Assembly (NCBI GenBank): GCA_964611035.1
Contig: CAZSWT010000001.1
Location: forward strand, 1 to 64,000
Direction of reading: 5' to 3'
Origin: B33-G16 sp964611035
GTDB lineage: Bacteria; Desulfobacterota; DSM-4660; Desulfatiglandales; B25-G16
DNA length: 64,000 nt
Part shown: positions 25,439-34,284 of the stretch, piece by piece
Layout of the letters: every line of letters begins with the position of its first letter
Numbering within the stretch: position 1 is the stretch's first letter
Made by a program: the position numbers and the translations under genes
Notes under the pieces: generated by a model
Seen by the model: the letters and a program-made list of their open reading frames with translations, nothing else
Database searches by the model: none
Told to the model about the DNA's origin: nothing

Positions 25439-26628
25439 AAAAAGATACTAATTATTTAGTTCCAGGGTTTCTTGCCTCTGCCGTTTCTGCTGGCCTCAAG
25501 AAAACCAGTGATCTGGATCTTTCTTTGATCTTTTCCCAAAGGAAAGCAGTAGCAGCAGGCGTATTCACCACAAATAAAGTGAAGGCTGCCCCTATTCTAT
25601 TAAGTCAGGAAAGGATACAAAAAGGTTTTTTACGGGCAGTTATTGCTAATGCGGGGTATGCAAATGCCTGTACAGGCACTCAGGGACTCCATGATGCCAT
25701 TCAAACAGCAGATATGGTCTCAAAGAGATTAAAGATCCCTCCAGAGGAAACAGTTGTTGCCTCGACAGGGGTCATTGGTGCCTATCTGCCATGTAATCTG
25801 ATAAAAAAGGCCCTTCCAAACCTGGTAAAAAATCTCTCCCCCCACAATTTTGAATCGGTTGCCAAGGCATTAATGACTACCGACTCCTTTCCCAAAATGA
25901 GTTTCTTTGAAGGGCAAGCTGACAGACACCCCTTTCACTTATTGGGAATAGCGAAAGGAGCAGGTATGATCATGCCGAATATGGCGACAATGCTCTCCTT
26001 TCTGCTTACAGACATAAATATTGATTCCCAGACCTTATGGCCTCTCTTTCGGTCAGCCGTTGAGTGTACCTTCAACCGGATCACGGTAGACGGAGAGACC
26101 AGCACCAATGATATGGTTTTGATTATGGCTAACGGGGTTGCAGGAAACAGAACATTAACTACAACAGATTTAAAGGAATTTGAAAGGGGCTTAACTGATG
26201 TTATGGGGGAGTTGGCGTACATGATTGCAAAAGACGGTGAGGGCGCCACAAAGACAGTGATAATTGAGGTACATGGTGCAGCATCAAAAGATGATGCACA
26301 TACAGCCGCTCGAATTGTTGGCAACTCTAACCTTGTCAAAACCACAATATTTGGCCAGGATCCTAACTGGGGCCGCATCATGGCTGCCCTTGGAAGGGCT
26401 GGAGTTACAATGGAGGAAAATAAGGTTCAGATCTGGATAGAAGGGATAAAGATAGTAGATGGTGGTCTCATGACCAGCGAAGAAGAAGAAAGAAAAGCAG
26501 CTGAAAAAATGAAAAGGGAACAAATAACAATTATCATCCACTTGAATCAAGGAGAATGGAAAGACAGGATCACAACCTGTGATCTTACCTATGATTATAT
26601 ACGGATTAATGCCGGATATAGAACCTGA
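25435..26628 (+). CDS. argJ: Bifunctional ornithine acetyltransferase / N-acetylglutamate synthase
   Basis: 397 residues from the ATG at 25435, which overlaps the secA stop (ATGA); an open frame extends 13 codons into secA but is not needed. ArgJ is made as a precursor that cuts itself at the A-T bond in NMATMLSF, with Thr185 becoming the nucleophile. It recycles the acetyl group in arginine synthesis. Other motifs: VFTTNKVKAAP, ANAGYANACTG, STGVIGAYLP, DGETSTNDMV and the C-terminal YDYIRINAGYRT. The C-terminus is intact. Confidence 0.96.
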   Translation: MKKDTNYLVPGFLASAVSAGLKKTSDLDLSLIFSQRKAVAAGVFTTNKVKAAPILLSQERIQKGFLRAVIANAGYANACTGTQGLHDAIQTADMVSKRLKIPPEETVVASTGVIGAYLPCNLIKKALPNLVKNLSPHNFESVAKALMTTDSFPKMSFFEGQADRHPFHLLGIAKGAGMIMPNMATMLSFLLTDINIDSQTLWPLFRSAVECTFNRITVDGETSTNDMVLIMANGVAGNRTLTTTDLKEFERGLTDVMGELAYMIAKDGEGATKTVIIEVHGAASKDDAHTAARIVGNSNLVKTTIFGQDPNWGRIMAALGRAGVTMEENKVQIWIEGIKIVDGGLMTSEEEERKAAEKMKREQITIIIHLNQGEWKDRITTCDLTYDYIRINAGYRT

Positions 26629-26698
26629 AATGACGAACATGCGTAAAGTGAACTAAAGTGCACTTATCACTTTAGCTCTTTGCAATTACTCGGTGAGT

Positions 26699-27029
26699 GA
26701 GCATGAGGATGTCTTTTTTCCCCGGCAGAATGCCGGCGGGTTTATATCATGCCCGCCTGCCAGATGGCGGGCAGGCCCTCAAGATTATGGATTTCATGAG
26801 GAGCACGTGTATGTCTTTTTTTATCTATGCCTTTAAACATGGGGCCTCACAGGATCCCGATAATCGGGATGTAGAGCAACTCGGCCTTATCCGCTTATGC
26901 GGAATGTGCTCCGCCTGGCACATCCCGATTATCGGGATCACGCCGATACATTTATTATAAGGCATGAGTAAAAAAAGACATACACGTGCTCCTTTACTTG
27001 CAGGAGCAAAAAAAGACATTCCCATGCTC
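26699..27029. repeat. Nested inverted-repeat element (GAGCATG...GTCTTTTTT ends)
   Basis: The outer arms 26699-26719 and 27008-27029 are imperfect complements (GAGCATGaGGATGTCTTTTTT type). The inner arms 26799-26822 and 26970-26993 are a perfect 24 bp inverted repeat. The interior holds GC-rich palindromes (CCCGCCTGCC/GGCGGGCAGG near 26751-26776) and two ATCCCGAT/ATCGGGAT palindromes (26854-26870, 26922-26938). Open frames on both strands here come from the repeats. The end sequence resembles the arms of the element at 43308-43523. It fills the argJ-epimerase spacer. Confidence 0.75.
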
Positions 27030-27166
27030 ATGCGTTTCACCAAGGATAACTATATGGCCTTGATTAAAGACAAGGAGTAGTTATCAAAGAGCTAAAGTGA
27101 TACGGGTGCCTAAAGGTATAAGTGAACACAACAAACTCAATAGACTCAACAAACCCAATAAACCCA

Positions 27167-28141
27167 ATGACAGATAATCAACACACAACCTTAGTAACAG
27201 GAGTAGCTGGTTTTATCGGCTTTCACACAGCCAAAGCACTCCTTGAAAGGAATAATAGAGTAATCGGCATCGATAACCTCAACACCTATTATGATGTCTC
27301 ATTAAAAAAGGCGAGACTGGCACAGCTCATTTCCCATGATAATTTCACGTTCTATCATGAAACTATTAACAATTTAGATGCCCTACAAAAGATATTCTCT
27401 CAAAACCACATAGATAAAATCTGTAATTTAGCAGCCCAGGCAGGCGTGAGATACTCCATTGAAAATCCCTTCACCTATCAGGAAAGTAATATTAAAGGTT
27501 TTCTTAATCTATTAGAAATGGCACGGCAATTCCCTGTACATAATTTTGTGTTTGCCTCCTCATCATCTGTCTATGGTAATAATACAAAGCTGCCTTTTAG
27601 TGTTGAAGACAATGTTAACGCCCCAATCTCCCTTTACGCAGCAACCAAAAGATCTGATGAGTTAATGGCATTCACGTATAGTCATCTTTATAACATTCCC
27701 TTAACCGGACTCAGGTATTTCACAGTATATGGACCATGGGGAAGGCCGGATATGGCCCTTTTTATTTTTACCAGGGCCATACTGAATGAAAGGCCCATAG
27801 ATATCTATAATTTTGGAAAAATGAAAAGGGATTTTACCTTCATAGATGATATTGTGGATGGAACGATCTCCTCCCTCAATAATCCTTTTAAATATGAACT
27901 GTTTAATCTTGGTAATTCAAAAACCGTACAACTCATGGATCTCATTACACTTATTGAGGAAGAACTGGGGATAGAGGCGAAGAAAAAGTTCCTTCCTCTT
28001 CAGCCTGGTGATGTACCTGAAACATATGCCGATATAGAAAAGACGAAAAAAATGCTGGGTTTTAATCCTAAAACTTCAATAAAGACCGGAATTAGAAAAT
28101 TCATTGATTGGTATAGATATTATTATACGATACGCGAGTAA
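27167..28141 (+). CDS. NAD-dependent sugar epimerase, UDP-glucuronate 4-epimerase type
   Basis: 324 residues from the ATG at 27167. The frame opens earlier at a GTG (27122), but those codons lie in a repetitive AACCCAATAAACCC tract. Extended SDR fold: NAD loop TGVAGFIGFH, GIDNLNTYYDVSLKKARL (typical of UDP-glucuronate 4-epimerases), catalytic S-S-S-S-V-Y-G and Y-A-A-T-K, then LRYFTVYGPWGRPDMALF. It would interconvert UDP-glucuronate and UDP-galacturonate for surface polysaccharide. The substrate is inferred. It is a single gene with no ribosome site visible. Confidence 0.87.
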   Translation: MTDNQHTTLVTGVAGFIGFHTAKALLERNNRVIGIDNLNTYYDVSLKKARLAQLISHDNFTFYHETINNLDALQKIFSQNHIDKICNLAAQAGVRYSIENPFTYQESNIKGFLNLLEMARQFPVHNFVFASSSSVYGNNTKLPFSVEDNVNAPISLYAATKRSDELMAFTYSHLYNIPLTGLRYFTVYGPWGRPDMALFIFTRAILNERPIDIYNFGKMKRDFTFIDDIVDGTISSLNNPFKYELFNLGNSKTVQLMDLITLIEEELGIEAKKKFLPLQPGDVPETYADIEKTKKMLGFNPKTSIKTGIRKFIDWYRYYYTIRE

Positions 28142-28322
28142 AAAAATAATCACTTTATTTTTTTATGAAACGTATACCGAAATTTTATACATTTTCTTTC
28201 TATTTTTTTTGTTCCTGATCATTTGATTGACTTTATGTATTAAAGATAGTATGGTGCAAAAAATTTATGCAAAATTCCTTTTACCTCGCTAAAATTGGGC
28301 ATGTAGAACCAAGATTATAGAA

Positions 28323-28679
28323 GTGGGAAAAGTATCCAAAATAATTATAATAGTAGTAATAAGCCTCGCTCTCGTATCCTTTTTCTTAGGTATCTATATA
28401 ACTGTTGACGAAAAAATACCCGACAGTGCAGTAGTTGTTGTAACCTTAGAAGATAAACTATATCATTCTATCCACTTTGATTATATCTGCGTTGCGCAAA
28501 AAACAGCCAGGACTATGCTCTTATCTGAGGCAAAGGAGAAAGGTTTCAAACTCGACTCACATTGTCAAGACCTCGGTTATTTTAGAGGTAACAGGCTTTT
28601 TCTTTACCAATACATCCTCTCAAAGCTTGGGATGCAATATAACAGCCGCTGGGATAAAAACGGCAATTGGCTATGGTAG
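28323..28679 (+). CDS. Small membrane-anchored hypothetical protein
   Basis: 118 residues with a GTG start. One N-terminal membrane helix (about 6-27, IIIIVVISLALVSFFLGIYI) precedes an extracytoplasmic domain containing YHSIHFDYICVAQ, LSEAKEKGFKLDSHCQDLGY and the end RWDKNGNWLW. Two cysteines (CVAQ and HCQD) could form a disulfide. No known family is recognised. The ordered residue pattern after the helix argues for a true gene, but the ribosome site is weak. Confidence 0.5.
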   Translation: MGKVSKIIIIVVISLALVSFFLGIYITVDEKIPDSAVVVVTLEDKLYHSIHFDYICVAQKTARTMLLSEAKEKGFKLDSHCQDLGYFRGNRLFLYQYILSKLGMQYNSRWDKNGNWLW

Positions 28680-28734
28680 TGCCAAAGCTGTTGATCAATG
28701 CCCCCTCCATGATAGTATCTAATAAGAGAAATTC

Positions 28735-28764
28735 TTGACTTATTTATTATTTTTCAGTTACATT
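28735..28764 (+). promoter_or_regulatory. Candidate promoter of the PP2C-cyclase pair
   Basis: TTGACT (28735-28740), 18 bp spacer, TACATT (28759-28764), about 65 bp before the phosphatase ATG. A moderate sigma-70 type match. Confidence 0.4.
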
Positions 28765-28828
28765 CTAATTATTGCCAAAATAGCAACTATAATAACGCCC
28801 ACTGATAGTGCTGAAGGCCGAGACAGTT

Positions 28829-29596
28829 ATGCAATTTGCATTCTTTGGAACCTCTGATATAGGCCGTCATCGTAAATATAACGAAGATAGTTATCTTTGT
28901 AATCCAAAAGAAAAACTGTTTCTTATTGCAGACGGAATTGGCGGGCAAGCTGCAGGTGAAATAGCCAGCAACCTTGCAATCAGGAACATAGAAGAATTTG
29001 TTGTTCGTTCACGTGCTGAAGATATAACCTGGCCCATACCTTATAATAATGAATTTACGTTAGAACAAAACAGTCTTCTTGCAGGAGCCACGTTAGCCAA
29101 CCGCAAGGTACACGAGCTCGCAAATCAGAATCCGTCAATGAAAGGGATGGGAACAACCCTTGTTGGGGTCATCATTAAAGGAAATCAACTTGCTATTTTA
29201 AACATAGGAGATAGCCGCTTATACAGGATTAGGGCTGGAGAGATAGAACAAATTACCCAAGATCACACTGTAGCAGGAGAACAGGAAAAGTTGGGGCTCC
29301 TGACAAAAGAAGAGGCCTCTAATCATCCCCAGAAACATATTCTCACGAGTGCCCTTGGGATTGAAGTTGCGGAAAAGCTTAGAATGGACCTTTCCCTTAT
29401 TGATATACAAAAAAAAGATTTATACCTGATGTGTTCTGATGGATTGAATGATATGCTTAGTGATAAAGAAATACTGGCAGCAATTAATTCTTCTAAAAAA
29501 AAATCCCTTGAAAAAATGAGTCTTTCATTGACGCAACAGGCCAATCGTGCTGGGGGACAAGACAATATAACCATTATCCTGCTGTCTTTTTATTAA
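28829..29596 (+). CDS. PP2C-family protein phosphatase
   Basis: About 255 residues from the ATG at 28829, where the family begins (MQFAFFGTSDIGRHRKYNED); a GTG at 28808 is possible. The metal-binding PP2C motifs are all present: R-x3-NEDS, IADGIGGQAAGE, GMGTTLVG, NIGDSRLYRI, CSDGLNDML and the terminal GGQDNITIILL. It removes phosphate from Ser/Thr of proteins, probably those marked by a Hanks-type kinase such as the CHASE2 kinase 7 kb away. The FHA-cyclase gene follows 18 bp later, most likely in one operon. It is a paralogue of the gene at 39385. Confidence 0.92.
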   Translation: MQFAFFGTSDIGRHRKYNEDSYLCNPKEKLFLIADGIGGQAAGEIASNLAIRNIEEFVVRSRAEDITWPIPYNNEFTLEQNSLLAGATLANRKVHELANQNPSMKGMGTTLVGVIIKGNQLAILNIGDSRLYRIRAGEIEQITQDHTVAGEQEKLGLLTKEEASNHPQKHILTSALGIEVAEKLRMDLSLIDIQKKDLYLMCSDGLNDMLSDKEILAAINSSKKKSLEKMSLSLTQQANRAGGQDNITIILLSFY

Positions 29597-29614
29597 AACA
29601 TAGGAAAAAACAAT

Positions 29615-31267
29615 ATGCCAATCTTAGATATCACAACCTATGATGGCAAACAACTTCGTCGTAAGGTCGAAAAAGAAACATTTACCATAGGCAGAAGTAA
29701 CGACAACAACCTTACCCTTTCTGATAAAAGCGTTTCTCGTCATCATACTGAGATAAAAAAAACAAAAGAAGGCTATCTTCTCACCGACCTTGGGAGCTAT
29801 AATGGTACAAAAGTCAATGGAAAACTCACTCAGAGTGTCCTCCTAAAACACAACGACAAAATAAAAATTGGCCTTACAAGCCTGATTTTTCTCGTCGAAA
29901 AAAAAGACGCAGTATCACAAGAAAGCTCTCTTGTTCTCACCACAGATAGCGATTATGAAAATGAACACAAAGAGGTATTAAAAAGCCTCTCACAAAGTAG
30001 TGCCATTGACTCAAAAGGGCTTTTAGTTTCTCCAGTAGCTATAAAAACCCCAAAAGAAGCTGCTATTTCTGCCCCTCCAGAAGAGACTCAGACTGAATTA
30101 GAACGAAGCAACAAGGTGCTCTTTGTGCTTTACGAAATCAGTCGCCAGCTTAACACCATCCATGATTTCAAAGAACTCCTGAAAAGAATAATGGACCTTA
30201 TCTTTATGGTAATTAGGGCTGATTACGGTTTTTTGGTCCTTATCGGAGATGAAACAGAAGATCAGCTCATTCCTATGGTAGTGAAATATAGGGACAATCG
30301 AGAAAAAGATAGTGGAAAATTAAAGGCGAGCCAGACGTTAATCCATAAAGTAATACATGATAAAGTTGCGATATTAACATCAAATGCTATGACAGATTCT
30401 CGATTTAGTGGTGCCAAAAGTCTATTTATACGGAAAATCAGATCAGCCATCTGTGTGCCACTCTGGAGAAAAGACAAAATTATTGGTGTTATTCAACTCG
30501 ACAGTATACGGTTTGATAATCAATTTACCCAGGATGATCTCGAGTTACTTAAGGCCATAGGAAGTCAGATGGCCATGATAATTGAACAGGCCAACCTTAA
30601 TGAGCAGATACGGCAAGAAGAGATAATGAGAAGCCGTCTGGAACGATTCCACTCTCCCCAGGTTATTGAAATGATCTTAAAAGGAAGTCAAGAGACGAAA
30701 GACAACATAATGGAGCCAAAGGATCTCACTGCAACCATACTCTTTACAGATATTATTGACTTTACACAACTCGCGGAACAAAGTCCTCCGCGAGAAACAA
30801 ATATAATCCTTAATCAATATTTTTCAATAATGACAGATATTGTCTTTAGCTACGGAGGTACGCTCGATAAGTATATAGGCGATGGCTTGATGGTTGTTTT
30901 CGGTGCCCCAATGGAAAGAGAAGATGATGCGGAAAGGGCAATTCTAGCTGCCAAGGAAATGAAACGCCAACTGGCAGTGATGATGGCCACACAAGAAGGT
31001 CATAGAAAAAAATTTGATATACGGATAGGAATAAATACAGGGCGTGTGGTTGCTGGAAATATTGGCTCTCCTAAGCGGATGGATTACACAGTTATAGGAG
31101 ACCCAGTCAATATTGCCTCACGATTAGAATCAATTGCCAAGCCGAATCAAATCCTTATTGGAGAGGAAACATATAGGACTGTGAAGGGCAAATTCAAAAT
31201 AAAAAAAATTGGCCCAAAAAAAGTGAAAGGAAAAAGCGCGGAGATTATGGTGTATGAAGTTATGTAG
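29615..31267 (+). CDS. FHA-GAF-class III adenylate/guanylate cyclase
   Basis: 550 residues. FHA domain at about 22-90 (FTIGRSNDNNLTLSDKSVSR, GSYNGTKVNG), which binds phosphothreonine; GAF domain at about 165-330; cyclase catalytic domain at about 365-550 with metal Asp residues in LFTDIIDFT and GDGLMVVFGAP and the transition-state/ribose segment VIGDPVNIASRLE. It should make cAMP or cGMP under control of a phosphorylated partner and a GAF-bound ligand. The AGGA ribosome site is 6-7 bp ahead. Its neighbour, a PP2C phosphatase, could reset the FHA-bound phosphosite. Confidence 0.92.
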   Translation: MPILDITTYDGKQLRRKVEKETFTIGRSNDNNLTLSDKSVSRHHTEIKKTKEGYLLTDLGSYNGTKVNGKLTQSVLLKHNDKIKIGLTSLIFLVEKKDAVSQESSLVLTTDSDYENEHKEVLKSLSQSSAIDSKGLLVSPVAIKTPKEAAISAPPEETQTELERSNKVLFVLYEISRQLNTIHDFKELLKRIMDLIFMVIRADYGFLVLIGDETEDQLIPMVVKYRDNREKDSGKLKASQTLIHKVIHDKVAILTSNAMTDSRFSGAKSLFIRKIRSAICVPLWRKDKIIGVIQLDSIRFDNQFTQDDLELLKAIGSQMAMIIEQANLNEQIRQEEIMRSRLERFHSPQVIEMILKGSQETKDNIMEPKDLTATILFTDIIDFTQLAEQSPPRETNIILNQYFSIMTDIVFSYGGTLDKYIGDGLMVVFGAPMEREDDAERAILAAKEMKRQLAVMMATQEGHRKKFDIRIGINTGRVVAGNIGSPKRMDYTVIGDPVNIASRLESIAKPNQILIGEETYRTVKGKFKIKKIGPKKVKGKSAEIMVYEVM

Positions 31268-31295
31268 ACTCTAAAATTTTCTTTTAGCTACCTGA

Positions 31296-32900
31296 TCATT
31301 CCCTTGTACGATCCTCTCTATCCTTTTTAAGGTCTTTCACATCCTCCTTTTTCTCGCTTGTATCAGGTTCTACATCAAATGTCTCAGGACCTTTTTTTCG
31401 AATATAGGTAGCAATATTTTTTCGTAATAAGACATATTCATCATTCATTTTCTTAAGCTTTTCCTTGGCCTCTATTGCCTCTCGCTCTAATTCCTTCATT
31501 CTCAACGCAAAGTCAGTTATATCGGTACTCTCAACTACACACTCTTTGGTTTTTCCATCAATGCTCTTCAGAGTATACACCCTGGCCAAAACATGTAATG
31601 GTTCCCCGTCAGCCGAATAATACTTCCATTCTTTTCCATTAAATGATTCACCCTTAAAAGCCCTTACTATTGTTTCCTTAAAAGGCTTTCGTGTCGATTT
31701 TGAAACAAAGGTCAAAGGGCTATTTCCAATTATTTCAGAGGAATGATAGCCAAAATTTTCTTCACATGCCTTATTCCAGAAGCTAACCTTACCTTTCGCG
31801 TCTATCTTAAAAACAGGATTTAATGCCAATCCAAAAGCCTGTTCTGGATTATCATATGCGCTGTAATTTCCACCTTCCACATTTGTCGCATCCTGTATTA
31901 TTTCTATGGCCCCTTTAATTACGCCATTTATATCGAGAATGGGGGCAACGGACACATTTGCTTGCATGCCCTCTTTTATATGAGGAAAAGGAACTCCCAC
32001 CTCAAAGAACCCGCTTTCTGTCGTTGATACGATTGAGCTGGAAAATTTGTCTATTATAGAACCCGGGTTTTCTATCATGATATCAGCTAAACTCCGTTGG
32101 TTGTCAACATGTAAGGAGGCAGGAACCTTCTTACCAATTATTTCCTCTGTAGGTATACCTGTCATCTTCTGGCATGCACGATTCCATTGAATCACCCGGT
32201 GTTCCAAATCTACTACAAAGGTAGGCAGAGGGGATTTTTCAACAAGAGTGTCAATATACTTCTTTGACTCTACAAGGGTCCTGGATCTAAGCTGTTCTCT
32301 GTCAAGGGCATCATTCTTTTCCTTTTCATACATAAAGGCGATGAAAAGAATAACCAAAAGGCCTGATAAATATGCGCCCAGGGAATAAATAGGTGAAATA
32401 TCAGAAGGGATAAGATTCGGAAACTCATAACCGGTCCTGAATAGATACACTGCAACACCGGTTTCAACAAATATTAACGTCCCCCAGATAGTTCCCCATT
32501 GATATCCTGTAATAAAAATAGCCATAAGTATGAGGGCAGCATTCCATATCCAGGATAAAAGGATCAATCCTCCTTCACTCATTGCCCCGGTATTCCATCT
32601 AATAATCAAAAAAGCGGCCCATATGATAAAAAAGGCATAATTTCCGGTAACGATGAGATTTTTGGTCAGCCTTAGAAGAATCAGAGCAGAGACCCCTAAT
32701 ATACCGGCACCAATAACAGTATAAAAGAGAAGATCTGCTTTGATGGAAAAATAAAAAAACCCAAGGCAAGGGGAAAGAAGAATAAGGATGCATAGAAATA
32801 TATTGAGGGCTTTAGACTTGGTTATTATCTCTAAATCCGGAGATTTTATTCCGCTGGTAATAAAATTATTAATTATAGATTTGAGGCTCATGTTTGCCAA
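31296..32900 (-). CDS. Membrane protein with two PAS domains, no output domain
   Basis: 534 residues. About six membrane helices (30-195) are followed by PAS 1 (about 215-335: KSPLPTFVVDLEHRVIQWNR), PAS 2 (about 355-470: FKIDAKGKVSFWNKACEENF, EWKYYSADGEPL), and a charged C-terminal coiled coil. No histidine kinase, GGDEF or HTH is present, so it may signal through a partner. It ends 29 bp from the cyclase stop, convergent. It lies upstream of nothing on its own strand except noncoding sequence. The function beyond sensing is unknown. Confidence 0.85.
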   Translation of the reverse strand: MANMSLKSIINNFITSGIKSPDLEIITKSKALNIFLCILILLSPCLGFFYFSIKADLLFYTVIGAGILGVSALILLRLTKNLIVTGNYAFFIIWAAFLIIRWNTGAMSEGGLILLSWIWNAALILMAIFITGYQWGTIWGTLIFVETGVAVYLFRTGYEFPNLIPSDISPIYSLGAYLSGLLVILFIAFMYEKEKNDALDREQLRSRTLVESKKYIDTLVEKSPLPTFVVDLEHRVIQWNRACQKMTGIPTEEIIGKKVPASLHVDNQRSLADIMIENPGSIIDKFSSSIVSTTESGFFEVGVPFPHIKEGMQANVSVAPILDINGVIKGAIEIIQDATNVEGGNYSAYDNPEQAFGLALNPVFKIDAKGKVSFWNKACEENFGYHSSEIIGNSPLTFVSKSTRKPFKETIVRAFKGESFNGKEWKYYSADGEPLHVLARVYTLKSIDGKTKECVVESTDITDFALRMKELEREAIEAKEKLKKMNDEYVLLRKNIATYIRKKGPETFDVEPDTSEKKEDVKDLKKDREDRTRE

Positions 32901-33028
32901 TGAACTTTTGGGAAATTATTGTGAGAATGACCGTTTAATGAGTGATGATTAAATGAAACATATTCCTGATATATGAGCAAATGATTTCGATACATTGGTT
33001 ACTCACATAGTACTATCTTTTATGCTCC

Positions 33029-33520
33029 CTATGGGTAGCCTATAATAATTTTTCCAGTATTATCTAGGATTCCCGTAATAGAAGCTGTATCACCTTTAAA
33101 AAGGCTAAGTCCTTTAGATGATGAAACTGTTACCATGACACAACTTTCTGAACTGGGGTTATATGTCTGGCAGGTTGCTTGATCAAGTCTCATGATAGTA
33201 AAATCGAGAAAATGGCCTTGAGGGATTGCGACTTCAAGTGCATCTTTTACATCATCTATCACAATTCCACCGGGTAGAACAGGAGCTCCCGAATGAGGTA
33301 TTATTATTGTATCAGGAATATTCGTTGGAAAGAAGGTTTCATGCGCCAAAAAATACATTATCTCTCCATCAAGAATGCTTTTTAGCGTAAGAGTAGCTTC
33401 AGATCCATATGCCCTCTGTCGCCATGTGTTTAAGAGTGGCACTGCAGTAGCAGCTAAAATTCCTAAAATGGCAACCACAACCATCAATTCAACAAGTGTA
33501 AAACCAGCACGTCTTTTCAT
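33029..33520 (-). CDS. Type IV prepilin / type II pseudopilin-like protein
   Basis: 163 residues. A class III signal peptide: short basic leader MKRRAG, then FTLVELMVVVAILGILAA with Glu at position +5 after cleavage between G6 and F7. A globular C-terminal domain of about 130 residues follows with one Cys pair (TCQTYNPSSESC), as in many pilins. It is processed by prepilin peptidase and assembled in the inner membrane. It starts 5 bp after the stop of the B-box-like gene with GGAG as ribosome site, and lies in one minus-strand cluster with the secretion ATPase. Confidence 0.93.
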   Translation of the reverse strand: MKRRAGFTLVELMVVVAILGILAATAVPLLNTWRQRAYGSEATLTLKSILDGEIMYFLAHETFFPTNIPDTIIIPHSGAPVLPGGIVIDDVKDALEVAIPQGHFLDFTIMRLDQATCQTYNPSSESCVMVTVSSSKGLSLFKGDTASITGILDNTGKIIIGYP

Positions 33521-33525
33521 TTGAT

Positions 33526-34122
33526 TTAGGCTCCGCCGCTCGATGGTTGCGTATACTCAATACCCTTTGGCGTGAGAATCACATTCATTTCCCCTGCCTT
33601 GGGATTTGCCACAGACAAGTGGTAACCTATCCTGGGATCCCTCTGATAGGATAATTTCTCGAGATAAAAAAGTTGATCCTTACCTAACGAGAGATATTTG
33701 GGAACAAGATTGGATAGTTTTTCCGGGTATTTATTTCCTTCATAATGCGCATAACGCTTGATAGCTCCATCAACCATGAAAAGAAGCACCCTCCCCTTTT
33801 TCGCAAAATCAACTGTTCCCTTAGGTGCAGGCTGACCACCAAGGATAATCACTCCCCACATCACCAGAATCAACACAGAGGAAATAATGACAAAATACTG
33901 AAAAGGGCCCCATTGTTTCTTTTTAACTGCTTTCTTCTCTATGACCTCATCCAACTTATTTTTTATAGATGTAACACCCTCAGAGACAGAGTAAAGCATG
34001 GCACACTGAAAACAATAATATTCGCCATTTTCTCCCTGTTCAGCGCATTCCTTGCAGAGAGGGGCATTACAGCTTGCACAAAAAAATTCTGCCTCCCTTT
34101 TAGGATGATATTTACACTTCAT
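33526..34122 (-). CDS. B-box-like zinc-finger membrane protein
   Basis: 198 residues. An N-terminal B-box-type zinc finger (C3, H6, C15, C18, C23, C26, then C-x2-C at YYCFQC) precedes a single membrane helix (about 75-95, FVIISSVLILVMWGVIILGG) and an outer domain of about 90 residues (KYPEKLSNLVPKYL, RDPRIGYHLS). This architecture is found beside pilin genes in several Gram-negative lineages. Position between pilin and ATPase suggests a role in assembly or a minor pilin-like function, which is inference. AGAGGAA precedes the ATG. Confidence 0.78.
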   Translation of the reverse strand: MKCKYHPKREAEFFCASCNAPLCKECAEQGENGEYYCFQCAMLYSVSEGVTSIKNKLDEVIEKKAVKKKQWGPFQYFVIISSVLILVMWGVIILGGQPAPKGTVDFAKKGRVLLFMVDGAIKRYAHYEGNKYPEKLSNLVPKYLSLGKDQLFYLEKLSYQRDPRIGYHLSVANPKAGEMNVILTPKGIEYTQPSSGGA

Positions 34123-34284
34123 GCAAATTCCTCTTCTAATAACAGTGTATATATTTTTTCAGCTATTATTTTAAGGCTAAGGTAAAAAAAGGTAAAGGAA
34201 TAGTCAAGAAATAAATTTCTTTAGGGATTTAGAGGAAATGTTTAATTTTGATATCCTCGTAAAAAGTTCTTTTTTACGAGTTAA

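Noticed and set aside
26697..27043. Two overlapping ORFs on opposite strands
   Set aside because: Both lie wholly inside the nested inverted-repeat element, and their sequences mirror each other.
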